DNA of 64,000 nt from positions 248,001 through 312,000 of the forward strand of contig VIIQ02000093.1 in NCBI GenBank assembly GCA_007449985.2, read 5' to 3'. How positions within the stretch are numbered: position 1 is the first letter of the stretch; each line of letters begins with the position of its first letter. This DNA comes from Desmodesmus armatus. Its lineage: Eukaryota; Chlorophyta; Chlorophyceae; Sphaeropleales; Scenedesmaceae. Shown in pieces: positions 46,019 through 56,541 of the stretch. A program made the position numbers and the translations under genes. The notes below the pieces were generated by a model that did no database searches, was not told the DNA's origin, and worked only from the letters and a program-made list of their open reading frames with translations.

Positions 46019-48054
46019 ATGGCAGGTCAGGGGCTCTTGCTGCTGGCACTGCCGGATCCCTGCCTGCTGCGGGTGCTGCAGTGCCTTGCATCAGAAGACG
46101 TCCGCAGCCTGTTCAGTGCCGCCAGGGCCCATATCAGGCTGCACCAGGCAGCTGTGGTGGCGCTGCGCAGCATCACAGCACGGGTGTTTCAACAGCAGCA
46201 GATGAGCGACGTAATGGGGTACGTGGGCAAGCACTGTCAGCACGTGAACAGCCTTGAGCTCAAGGGGAATGAGGACTCTGAGGACCCTGAGGATGATGCC
46301 CTAGTGTCCCTTCGCCAGCTGCCCCCACAGCTGCAGCTCAGCAGCCTGCAGCTTAACTACCTCAGCCTGCAGCTGCAGCCGGGTAATGGCTGCCAGGGCG
46401 TGCTGGGGGAAACTGCGACAGTAGCAGACCTCAAGCAGCTGCGGCTGGGTGGTTGCGAGATGCTTGACAGCGGGGCGTCTGGGGCACTGTCGCAGCTGCC
46501 TGCTGGGCTGGAGCACCTCAGCATCTGCGACCTGTATGTTGATTCAGGGGAGCAGGTGCATTTCCCGGCTGGCGTTTTGCAGCAGCTGCAGCACCTCACC
46601 CACCTTGAGTTGGGGCTTGTGTCAGTTGCCGGCCCTGATGAGGCCAGCCCTGCCCTGCAGCCACTGCAGGCTTTGACTCAGCTAGCAGTGCTTGAACTTG
46701 ACCGATTGCGTGAGGCGATCACCTCCAGCATGCTGTCAGGCATGCAGCACCTCACACGCCTGGAGCTGTCAGTGATTGAGCTAGAGCCAGGTGCACTGGC
46801 TGGCAAGACCAAGGTACAGCACCTGTGTATAGACGGCTGTGAGATACGTGGGGGTGCAGCAGGGGAGGCACAGCTTCTGTCGCACCTGCAGCCGCTGCAG
46901 CAGCTGACACACCTCTGTGTGCGTAACAGCTTGCGGGATGTTGAGGGCAGCAGCCCTCCTGCGGGGTTGTGTGCAGCCCTGACAGCAAGCAGCAAGCTGC
47001 AGTTGCTTGACTTCAGCCATTGCACACTACCAGCAGGTGTGTGGCAGCACATGTTCCCGGCTGGCAGGCAGCTGCCACACCTGCAGTCACTTGATGTCAC
47101 AGGCGTCAGGCAGCCGAACGGCAAGTTTGCCCAACCACCTGAATGCAGCCGCCTTGTCAGTTGCTGCCCTGGCCTGCAATTTGTGTCGATGTGGTTGCTG
47201 CAGTGCAGTGCAGAGCTGCTGGCCCCATTGCAGGGGCTGACCGGGCTGCAGAAACTGTGGTGCGATTGGGAAGATGCCACAGCAGAGGTTGTGCAGGCGG
47301 TGTGTCAGCTGACAGGGCTGAGGGAGCTGGTTGTGCATGTGATGCGGCCGGGCTCTGCACGCCTGAAGGATGAGGGGATGTTGCTGCAACTGACACAGCT
47401 GAAGCGGTTGACCAGGCTGCAGTGTTGGGCCTCAGCTGGCACTGCCCTGAGCATCCATTTGGCAGGTGAGGTGAACTCTGTCAGGCGGTATCCTTGCTTT
47501 TTGGTCACTGACAGACCAGGTGACCTGGGTGGTGCATCTTGTTGAATCTACAGCACCAGACTGGTTGTCCCGCGTATCATTCCTGACATGGGTGCAGTAT
47601 AAGAGCCACCGTGGCTTCAGTGATCCCTGTGGGTCTCCTCTGTAACAAGTGTACACCATCTCTGTTTTGATCCTCAGTATGTTGTTCCTTCTGGTTTGTT
47701 GTGCTATCTCCGTGATATCAGTGAATGGCTGGCATGAGCTATTGAGCTTCATAGCTACAGGTGTAACTTTAATTTGATTTGATTGATACATATGCATGCC
47801 AAGCAGGGGTTCATAGGACGCATGCATCACCTTGACTTTGGCTGTGTTGCATGCTGCATGCATAGAGTGCCCCACCGTGGGGCAACTTGAAGTTGCACTA
47901 CATTTGAAGTGAGGAGCTGCCTGGACTTCTGGTGTTGTTGGTCGCAGGTGTTGAAGACCAGCCTGTGTGGCGGCAGTTGGCGCGGCTGCATTTGGACAAC
48001 CGTGACCTTGAAGTGGCACAGCAGGCGGCTTTGGCACTGGCGGACTTGCAGTGA
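46019..48054 (+). CDS. F-box/LRR protein P1
   Basis: Exons 46019..47465 and 47948..48054 give 517 residues. F-box at about 7-48 (LLALPDPCLLRVLQCLASED), LRRs to about 480, including LQLLDFSHCTLPAGVWQHMF. The donor is GCAG|GTGAGG (phase 1). Exon 2 is 107 nt, one codon longer than usual, with a more divergent HEAT-like motif (LHLDNRDLEVAQQAALALAD). The start follows the family acceptor (CCTGCAG|G); a 5'-UTR intron at 45843..46017 is predicted. Another donor (AGCAG|GTGGGTG) lies 21 nt past the stop. The intron carries one copy of a 39-bp dispersed repeat. Nearest relative: gene E. No lesion seen. SCF adaptor role is inferred. Confidence 0.85.
47745..47783 (+). repeat. 39-bp dispersed repeat, copy 1
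   Basis: A stretch starting AGCTTCATAGCTACAGGTGT and ending AATTTGATTTGAT is repeated exactly at 52537-52575. The TTTGAT tail recalls the 3' end of a non-LTR retroelement. This copy sits in the P1 intron. Confidence 0.75.
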
Positions 48055-48489
48055 AGATGCAGCAGCAAGCAGCAGGTGGGTGTAGCATCGTCAGCTGACC
48101 GCGATGCATGCATATGTTACTAAGGTCCTGCACAGATCGCACACGGCTCTTGGAGTCTGATGATACCAAGCCCACACATGCCCAAATTTTGCACTGCAAG
48201 GAGTACAGCAGCACTAGCTGGACATGTGATTGCGCGGCTGTTGTGACCATGCTAGGACCCACAAACTGGGCGGGTAGCAGGATTGGGGCTTCCATAGCCT
48301 GTCACGCATGCGAGATGATGGGACGTAAGCTGTGACAGCAAGCTAGGGCTACGGCAACCCTCTGCGCGAATGCACATGAAGCCTACCATGCATGTCACTC
48401 AGTGCGCTCAGATTATAGCACACTCACAGATGTACAAAACAACCTGTCCCCTGCTGTCCCCTGCTGTGTGTTGTGACGGCTGTCTGCAG

Positions 48490-48552
48490 GTTGGGTGTGT
48501 CGGTTGAGCTTTCAAAACAGTGACGGGGTGGACCTACAACTGCCTAAATCTG
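48490..48552 (+). pseudogene. OGFOD1 terminal-exon relic behind LRR gene P1
   Basis: The acceptor GTCTGCAG at 48489 is followed by TTGGGTGTGTCGGTTGAGC, and GACGGGGTGGACCTACAACT keeps the DGVD.. text of the OGFOD1 exon, but an early stop breaks the frame. It is preceded by CCTGCTGTGTGTTGTGACGG, shared with the last OGFOD1 intron. It lies 436 bp past the P1 stop. Confidence 0.5.
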
Positions 48553-49620
48553 CATGAATTGAAGGGCATGATTGCCAACCGTGCTGGCAGCAGCAGCCTG
48601 ACAGGGCAGGGGCGGGGGGGGGGGGGTCCGGAGCCATAGCAGCAGTGACGGGCAAACGTGGCATGCCTGGCAGTGGTGGCAGCTGGCTGGGTGGTTCTGC
48701 AAGTACACAGTGCAGCTGGGAGTTGTTGTGTCATGCTGGTTTGAGGCCAGCTGTAGGCATCTTTGTTCAGGATATCAGGGATACCCATGGTGTGAGGGGG
48801 ATGGTTGGCATGAGTTTATTAGGCTTGGCTGCTGCAGGTTGTATGTGGTACTTGTAGAGTTGTGAGTGGATGTAACAATTGAATTTTGGTATTTGAGGGA
48901 CAGCCCTCTAGTGCTGCCAGCCTGGCTACGGCACTTGCACAGCTGCTGCCATTCTTTTCAACCGCGAGGAAGCTGGGGGGGGGGGGGCTCCCACGCTGCC
49001 AGATTGCTCTACACAGTGGGGCCTCACCTTGTTGCATCCAGCTGTGTGTGCACCCGTCGCAGGCGGCAGTGCTGTAACATGCACCAGGGTGTGCCGCCCA
49101 TGTGAAGGGTCCATCTGGGCACTGCTGACATTGTGAACGTCAGTGTGATATCGTTGGCAGGAATGTCAGTTGAAAACAGTCAGTGAGGGGCGGGTGCCCA
49201 ACCAGGCAAAGCACACACACTGTCGAGGCTCAAACATGCCAAGCAATTCAAACCCGTCAATGTGTGCTGTGTTTTTGGTAGATGCCTCAGCACTGCTGCA
49301 GCCAACACCATCATGATTGGCAGGGACTCCCAGGGTCCTGCTGATGTTCCAGTCATGCATGTCACAGTACGGCTGTACAGCAGAAAGCTGTCGTAAGCAG
49401 ACTTTAACAAGAACCTGCTGCAGGGCTCACACACACCCATAAAAAAAATTGGGTTGCAAGCCAGGCATGGATATCCATGATCACTACCCCTGCAGGACAG
49501 AAGCACAGCAGCAGTAAGGAGATGAGCTACCCGACGTGCATGTCAAGGTCTGCAGGTTGCAGAGCATAGTGGAGGACTTGAGGCTGCTCCTGACTTGCTG
49601 GCCAATGCAGGGGGCTGGTG
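48553..49620. other. spacer between P1 and P2
   Basis: No gene recognised. G-runs at about 48613-48626 and 48975-48987. Matches the inverted spacer 15.56-16.6 kb over most of its length. Confidence 0.5.
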
Positions 49621-49659
49621 GGCAGCAGTTGCGCCCCAGCACAACGCATCACACCTTGT
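49621..49659 (+). promoter_or_regulatory. LRR-family upstream element, gene P2
   Basis: GGCAGCAGTTGCGCCCCAGC followed by ACAACGCATCACACCTTGTG, ending 433 bp before the P2 ATG. It mirrors the gene D element. Confidence 0.55.
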
Positions 49660-50091
49660 GCCAGGACCAAAACCCTCCAGATTCAGTGCACGGACGTCAT
49701 ACCAAAGGAAGATAAATACATGAAAGACCGTCTCCTACAAACCACGCGTCGTTATGGTGTAGCAGTTTCGCTTTCTCTGTCTGAGTTGATCTGCAGGCGT
49801 CAGCACACTTTGTCCACAAGCAGTGGTAGAGTGTCTGCCATCGCAAGTCAAAGCTTACAGAAACATTTATGTGGAAAGTTGCAAGGTATGCAACAGGGGC
49901 ACAGGCGGGGGGCCTTGTGATCAGCACTGTCCAACGGTACTGTTCTGCGCTGTTGGTCTTTCTCTCCATCGCCTACATAGACACACCGAGGTCGCCACGG
50001 CCTGTACATGCCAGATATCACTATTTCACATGACTGTTCCTTGTGTGTTGCCATTGCTGTCCTCGTGCTGCCCCCATAGGCCTATCCTAGG

Positions 50092-51883
50092 ATGGCAGGT
50101 GCTGAGTCACCATCGCTGGTGGCCCTGCCAGACCCCTGCCTGCTGCGAGTGCTGCAGTGCTGTGCAGCTGACGACCACCGCAGCCTGTTTAGTGCCGCCA
50201 GGGCCCACAGCAGGCTGCACCAGGCAGCTGTGCTGGCGCTGAACAGCATCACAGCGCGTGTGTCCCAACAGCAGCAGGTGGACAGCGTGCTGGTGTACTT
50301 GGGTAAGCACAGTCAGCATGTGAAGAGGCTTGAGCTAACGAAGGAAGATGGCTTCCTGAAGTCCACATCCACCAGCTGCCCACACAGCTCCAGCTCAGCA
50401 GCTTGCAGCTTGAGAGGCTCAGCATACAGCTGCAGCAAGGCAATGGCTTTCAGGGCGTGCTGGGGCCTGCTGCCGCAAGAGTAGCAGCCCTCAAGAAGCT
50501 GCGGCTAAAGAACTGCACGCTGCTTGACGATGAACCGGCTGAGGCTCTGGCTGCAGCACTGTTGCAGCTGCCTGCTGCGCTGGAGCACCTTGGCATCAGG
50601 GATGTGCACGTTGGTTGGGAGCGTGTGCAGTTCCCAGCTGGTGTGTTGCAGCAGCTGAAGCACCTCACGTACCTTGAGCTTGGTGTGAATATAATGGGCC
50701 CTGATAAGGCCAGCCCTGCTTTGCAGCCGTTGCAGGCCTTGACGCGGCTAGTGGAACTCCGGCTTGACTGGCTGCGGGAGGTTATCACCCCCAGCATCCT
50801 GTCGGGCATGCAGCGCCTCACACGCCTGGAGCTGTCAGGCGAGGTGGACCTAGAGCCAGGCGCCTTGGCTGATAAGACCCAGCTGCAGCACCTGTGCTTG
50901 CATGACTGCAGGATAGTTGGGCGTGCAGCAGGGGTGGCACAGCTGTTGTTCAACCTGCAGCCCCTGCAGCAGCTGACAAACCTGAACCTTCATTTGAGCT
51001 TGCGGGTTGTTGAGGGAAGCAACCCTCCTGCATCAGCCTATGGAGCCCTCACCTCAAGTAGCAAGCTGCAGCACCTTAATATCAGCTGGTGCACACTGCC
51101 AGCAGGTGCATGGCAGCACATGTTCCCTGCTGGCAGGCAGCTTCCCAGCCTGCAGTCACTCGATATCACAGGTGCACAACATTCACATGGCAAGTATGCC
51201 CAAGCTCCTGAAGGCAGCCGTCTTGTCAGCTGCTGCCCTGGCCTGCGGTCCCTCTCCATGGCAGCCCTGCACAACCCAGAGCCGGCCACTTTAAACCAGC
51301 TGCAGCTGCTTACCAGGCTGCAGAGTGTGGCCACAATCGGTGGGCTACCACGTAAGATCAACTTGTCAGGTGAGGTGGCTTTTGTTGTGTTTCCTTGTTG
51401 GTTTTGATCATTTTGAGCTGCTTTCTGACACAACAAGCAGCACCAGGTGGTTATGTGTGTTTGTGCCTTGCCCGCAGTGTCTTCTCGTGTTGCTTTCAGA
51501 CAGAGATCCCAAGGCCCCGCGTGTGCTGGATTGCATCAGCAGCTGTCAAGCACAGCATGGGTTCATGATGGCATGTATCACTGAGTTGTGGCTGTGTCCG
51601 CATAAAGGGTACTTGTAAAAGACTTGCATGCAGTGCTAGCGTTCCTATCCCAAAATGTCCTACAGGTGTTGATTGCAAAGCCACATGCGTTGGGTAACTG
51701 CGCCATGAGGCACTGTCAAACGAGGTGCTGCCTTTTCTGCTATTGCGACTGCTGTTGGTACTTCTGCTGCTGTTGGCAGGTGGTGATGCACCTGTGTGGC
51801 AGCAGTTGCAGCAGCTCCTCCTTGACCATGTTGACCCTGGAGTGGCACAGCAGGCGGCTGCAGCACTTGCAGAGTCGCATTGA
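50092..51883 (+). pseudogene. F-box/LRR gene P2, frameshifted and shortened
   Basis: Family exons would be 50092..51369 and 51780..51883. The F-box (LVALPDPCLLRVLQCCAADD) is intact, but the frame is lost between about 50340 and 50375. From HQLPTQLQLSSLQ onwards the LRRs are in another frame, and the first frame stops at 50484. Near the end, the repeat that reads SAELLAPLQGLSGLQTLHC and the following VCQLTGLREL segment in paralogues is missing (about 60 residues), with the sequence resuming at LNQLQLLTRLQS. The donor TCAG|GTGAGG and the 104-nt exon 2 (LLLDHVDPGVAQQAAAALAE) remain. A 5'-UTR intron at 49886..50090 is predicted, 205 nt like its partner D. Probably a pseudogene. Translation could restart at the ATG at 50403, but this would lack the F-box. 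Confidence 0.8.
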
Positions 51884-52404
51884 CTGGACAGCAACACACG
51901 CAACAGGTGGGTGTACTGTGATCAACTTGCTGAGGCTGTTATGCACACAGATGTCGCTGATTTAATCACACCGGCACATACCCATGATTTTGCACTACAC
52001 CCATGATTTTGCACTACATCAGCGCTCAATCAGCACTCAATCAGCAAGAATTCTTCTTCGAAGTGTCGAGGTACTTGTGCGGCTATTGTGACCATGCATC
52101 ATGCATGATCACGATGCTGCCTGCGGGTCGGACATGCCACCCGGTGCAGGTAGCAAGAGTGGGGCGCTCTGTGAGGCATAAGGTCTGTGAGGCATGCATG
52201 GTGAATGTAGGGTGTGACAACCCGCTAGCCAGCCCTGCAGCTACGGGGCCCATTCCACCCCAATGCACATGCCGCCTGACGATAGACACTCACACCGCCG
52301 CTGAGCGCAACAGCAGGCCCCTTTTGTTGCAACCCAGCCTGTTGCAACCCAGCCTGTAACAACCCAGCCTGCCCCTACTGGTGTGCTCTGTCACCTGTAT
52401 GCAG

Positions 52405-52470
52405 GTGGGATGTGTGCGTTGGGCTGTGATTGAAGGTAACGTGGTGGATGCACAACTGCATGGACAACCA
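52405..52470 (+). pseudogene. OGFOD1 terminal-exon relic behind LRR gene P2
   Basis: Acceptor TATGCAG, then GTGGGATGTGTGCGTTGGGC, which keeps the RWDVCV start but reaches a stop shortly after (CD*). GTGGTGGATGCACAACTGCA corresponds to the DGVDPPLP text. It lies 522 bp past the P2 stop. The gap 51884-52404 holds the second half of the unit intron and no gene. Confidence 0.5.
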
Positions 52471-52536
52471 CTACAGGGGGTGGTTGGTCAGCACCGGCAT
52501 GAGGAGGTGGAGATCGCCACAGGAGCAGTGATATGT

Positions 52537-52575
52537 AGCTTCATAGCTACAGGTGTAACTTTAATTTGATTTGAT
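52537..52575 (+). repeat. 39-bp dispersed repeat, copy 2
   Basis: Exact copy of 47745-47783, here downstream of P2 and outside any gene. The sequences around the two copies differ, which suggests a small mobile or retroelement-derived fragment, not tandem unit DNA. Confidence 0.75.
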
Positions 52576-52910
52576 GTGTACGTGGGAGTGCCCAGTTGTG
52601 CTGGCAGCTGGCTGGGGGATGTCTTGCGTACAGTGCAGCTTGAGGTCAGCATGCAGTGTGCAGCTTTGTGACCAGATGCCTGTGACATGCATCTTGCTGC
52701 GTGGTGTGAGTGACTGGTGCCATGTGATGGTTTGGTTTGGCTGCTAGTTGTGGATGTAATTTGGTGTCTGGGACAGTCTGCGCTTTATGAAGCACCACCT
52801 TGATGTTGACTGCAGCACGTCATGCAACCGTATGAATGTTTTCACTTTGGTTGCTATAATTTGTACCTTGTGGGTTTTCTGCAGCTCCACCTGACTTGCT
52901 GGTGGCTGAT

Positions 52911-52946
52911 GGGCAGCAGTTGGGCCACAGCACAACACATCACACA
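52911..52946 (+). promoter_or_regulatory. LRR-family upstream element, gene P3
   Basis: GGGCAGCAGTTGGGCCACAG then CACAACACATCACACA, ending 404 bp before the P3 ATG. Confidence 0.55.
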
Positions 52947-53349
52947 TCGTGGCATGTCAGTAACCCGAAAACTTTTTGTGTCTAACAGATGGGATGTCTT
53001 ATCGCATGCCACTTGCTTCAACCAACACCTATTTCGTCACCTCCCAACAGTTGCTGTCTTTCGAGATGATCTGCACTTCGACCCAATTGTGTGTCCACCA
53101 GCAGTGATTCAGTGACTGCTATAGTCAGATTCAACGTACAGTACCTCTTTGAGGTAAGCTTGAGCGGCAAATGAAGCGGCTGCTGTGATCAGCACTCTGC
53201 CATGTGAGGCATGCCTGTATCAGCACAGTGCTGTCCCTCTTCTGCCGTCCCCTTGGACACCGAGACTGCTCCAAGATTGAATGCATCGACGTGACAAAAT
53301 GACGTGCGTAGCTGTGCTGTTGTTGCCGTGTGCTGCTGCCCCCCACAGG

Positions 53350-55185
53350 ATGTCAGATGAGGGGTTCATGCTGCTGGCACTGCCGAAGCCCTGCCTGCTG
53401 CGGGTGCTGCAGTGCTGTGCAGCAGACGACCACAGCAGCCTGTTCAATGCCGCCAGGGCTCACAGCTGGCTGCACCAGGCAGCTGTGGTGGCGCTGCGCA
53501 GCATCACCCTGCAAGTGTCGCAACAGCAGCAGATCGATGGCGTGATGGTGTACCTGGGCAAGTACGGTCAGCATGTGAACGGCCTTGAGCTCATCGGAGA
53601 TGACCCGTATGGCCTCGACATGTCTCCCAGCCAACTGCCCCAACAGCTGCAGCTCACCAGCCTGCAGCTTTCAGAGCTTAGCCTGCAGCTGCAGCCCGGC
53701 AATGGCTCCCAGGGCATGCTGGGGGCTGCTGCCACAATAGCAGCCCTTCCGCAGCTGCACCTGTCCGACTGCCAGCTGCTGGGCAATGGGGCGGCTGCGG
53801 TGCTTGGTGCAGAGCTGTCGCAGCTGCCTGCTGGGCTGGAGCACCTAACCATTCGTGACCTGTATGGTGAGGGGAGCATGGTGCCGTTTCCAGCTAGGGT
53901 TTTGCAGCAGCTGCCGCATCTCACCTACCTTGAGCTTTGTGGGGTCGAGGTTGTGGGCTCTGATGAGGCCGGCCCTGCACTGCAGCCCATGCAGGCCTTG
54001 ACCCGGCTAGTAGGTCTCAAGCTTGAGTGCCTGGAAGGAGTAGCAGTCACATCCAGCATGCTGTTGGGTATGCAGCAGCTTACGTACTTGGAGACGTCAG
54101 ATGGGGTGCAGCTAGAGCCATGTGCCCTGGCTGGCAAGACCAAGCTGCAGCACCTGTGTTTGAGCGACTGCAGCATATCTGGAGGTGCAGCAGGGGTGGC
54201 ACAGCTGCTGATTAACATGCAGCCCCTGCAGCAGCTTACACACCTCAGCCTTGATTCGAGCTTGCCAGATGTCCAGGGCGGCAACCCTCCTGCATCGGCC
54301 TATGCAGCCCTCACGGCCAGCAGCAAGTTGCAGCACCTCGACATCAGCCACTGCGGACTGCCAGCAGGTGTGTGGCAGCACCTGTTCCCTATTGGCAGGC
54401 AGCTGCCAAACCTGCAGGCAGTCCGTCTCACAGGTGCCAGGCAGCCACCAGGTGACTATGCCCAGGCACCTGAAGGCAGCCGCCTTGTCAGCTGCTGCCC
54501 TGGCCTGCAGTCGTTGCAGATGGGGTTGTTACGGGGCAGTGCAGAGTCGCTCGCCCCACTGCAGGGGCTTAGCGGGCTGCAGACTCTGCATTGCGGCTGG
54601 GATGAAGCCACGGCAGAGATTGTGCAGGTGGTGTGTCAGCTAACAGGGCTGAGGGAGCTGGAGATGTGGGGCTCGGCGCGCATGCAGCAAGAGGGGTCGT
54701 TGCTGCAGCTGACGCAGCTGAAGCGGCTGACCATCCTGCAGTTCTGGGGCGATATTGGTCATCACATGTTTTTGCCAGGTGGGTTCAACACTTCATCTGG
54801 TTGTGTTGTTGACCCATCTATCGTGTGTGGGCGTGGTCTGCTGACAAACTAACAGCACCAGGTCTGGTGTGCCTGGCCCTCCTTGTCCCGGTATGCGAAC
54901 TCTGACATGGGTGAACGCGAGAGCCACTAACCTAGAGGCTCACTGGTCTTGTCATCTGCCTGATTAGGGTGCTATGCATAAGTTGGATGAGGTTGTGCTG
55001 CATCTCGCGTGCATGAGGGGGATGCCACTAAGCTGCACTGTGGGTGAAGCGTGCCTTTGATGCTACTGTGTTTGTTTGCAGGTGGTCAGCAGCCCGTGAG
55101 GCGTGACCTACTGCAGCATCACCTTGACCACCCCAACCCTGGAGTGGCACGGCAGGCGGCTGCAGCACTGGCAAACTTGCACTGA
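53350..55185 (+). CDS. F-box/LRR protein P3
   Basis: Exons 53350..54778 and 55082..55185 give 510 residues. F-box at about 7-48, with a substitution in the usual LPDPCLL (LLALPKPCLLRVLQCCAADD). LRRs to about 470, ending ARMQQEGSLLQLTQLKRLT. The donor is GCCAG|GTGGGT (phase 1). Exon 2 is the standard 104 nt but more diverged (VRRDLLQHHLDHPNPGVARQ). The start follows the family acceptor CCCACAG|G; a 5'-UTR intron at 53154..53348 is predicted (TTTGAG|GTAAGC). The upstream ATG at 53281 falls inside that intron. A further donor (CACCAG|GTGCGT) lies 19 nt after the stop. No frame lesion. Role inferred as for the other members. Confidence 0.85.
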
Positions 55186-55487
55186 CACATCAACACAAGC
55201 ACCAGGTGCGTGTACACACCCGCATGCTGATGTCATGACCTGGTTGGGCCCAAGTGTTGGAAGGAGGCTGCATAGGGTGGGTGTGACGCGTGTTCAGGTG
55301 TCAACGTGTGACAGCCAGCTAGCGTGCAGGAGCCGTGGGTGTTGGGGAGCTGTCGCATACAGGAGCATGACGCTGCCTTTGCAAGGCAATCGAACCAGCC
55401 ACTTGTAAACTGAGATGACAAGGTGCCTGCAACAGTTTCAGGCACAGCGCGCAGTCACCCTGGTGTGCGCTGTCGCTTGTCTTGCAG

Positions 55488-55689
55488 GTGGGATGTGTTA
55501 TTCGAGCAGCCTGAGCATGACAGGGTGGAGCCAGGACTGCCTGGGTCACTCCACTGGGACAATGAGCAGCAAGCTGAGGAGGGGTCGGTCTTGATGAGCA
55601 GCAGCTTGTACACATGTGGCCATCATGCATGGCATGCATGTGACCATTACACCCAGCAGCTGCAAGGTTCCAGTTACTTTTTTGCTTGA
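55488..55689 (+). pseudogene. OGFOD1 terminal-exon relic behind LRR gene P3
   Basis: Acceptor TCTTGCAG, then RWDVLFEQPEHDRVEPGLPG and an open frame to 55689, in the same phase as the OGFOD1 last exon [20 protein letters not shown]. It also keeps EQQAEEG, resembling the [10 protein letters not shown] tail of OGFOD1. It is one of the two longest open relics, 303 bp past the P3 stop. It might be a real alternative terminal exon. Confidence 0.6.
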
Positions 55690-56331
55690 GAGAGAGTGTA
55701 TTTGTTTGTGGGGGCATTAAAGCCGACAGCTTGAGTTGTGATTTTACCGCAATTGTGATCAGTTGTGCCTCTTTTGCCTACGTGAGTGTAGCTTTGAGGC
55801 TCACTGGTGATGTACAGTTGCTTTTACTCGGCGGTGGAATAACTGGCAGCGGTCCATAGTGGTGTTTTGCATCACCGGCCTCAATGTTTTTGAGTGGATA
55901 TCATGCCGTGTTGCATGGTGCTGTGCAGTACGGTCATCATGGCTGCTTTTGCCAACCTGTTGCAACACGTTCAGTTGACATATCATGCTGCCACTTTACC
56001 TGCCAGGATACTATATATAGTAGGGAATGGGAAACTGCACAATGCGGTATGGGAGAAAGTGACGCGGTGTGAAAGTGATGGTGGGCTTGAGGCTTGTGGT
56101 GCTGAAGGGACAGCAGTACTGCACAGTACGTCACATGTTATCTCGTGCGACGATCAGCAGCCGTTAATTACAGGAAGAGAAAGTTACAACAATGTTTCAC
56201 AAGCACCTCAAGTAACTGTAGCATCGCCATAAAGTTGCCTGCATCACGATCCAACGCAAGCTTTGGCACTTTCCCACCACTTCACATCTGTTCACATCTC
56301 GTTTTGAAAGTGAGTACACCACCACCCAAAG
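55690..56331. other. upstream region of gene P4
   Basis: No gene recognised. A TATA-like TATATATAG lies at 56012-56020, about 520 bp before the P4 ATG and about 310 bp before the predicted 5'-UTR donor (CAAAG|GTAAGAG at 56332). The family upstream element is not clearly present, which makes P4 the exception. Confidence 0.4.
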
Positions 56332-56541
56332 GTAAGAGACAGCGGCGCAGATGTGAGGCTGGATCAGTGCTAGTGCTGGTGTCTCCTTCTGGAACGAGAG
56401 CAGTGGACACTGCTGCTGTTGTGCTGTCTTTCCATCGCCTAGGGCACGGTGATCGCAACAATTTTGCTGCTTTGATATCGAGCACATCACATGCGACATT
56501 CTTATCGTGTGCTGCTGTTGTTCCCCTGTTGCTCCCACAGG

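Larger units (their letters stand above)
44173..51883 (+). repeat. right arm of large inverted segmental duplication
   Basis: Counterpart of 12738-20664 in opposite orientation (XRN 3' end, spacer, P1, spacer, P2). This arm holds the complete XRN gene end, so it is likely the source and the left arm the copy. The spacer 44547-45602 contains no gene I recognise; its open frames correspond to degenerate frames at 19.2-20.3 kb and do not stay aligned between copies, which argues against coding. Confidence 0.75.
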
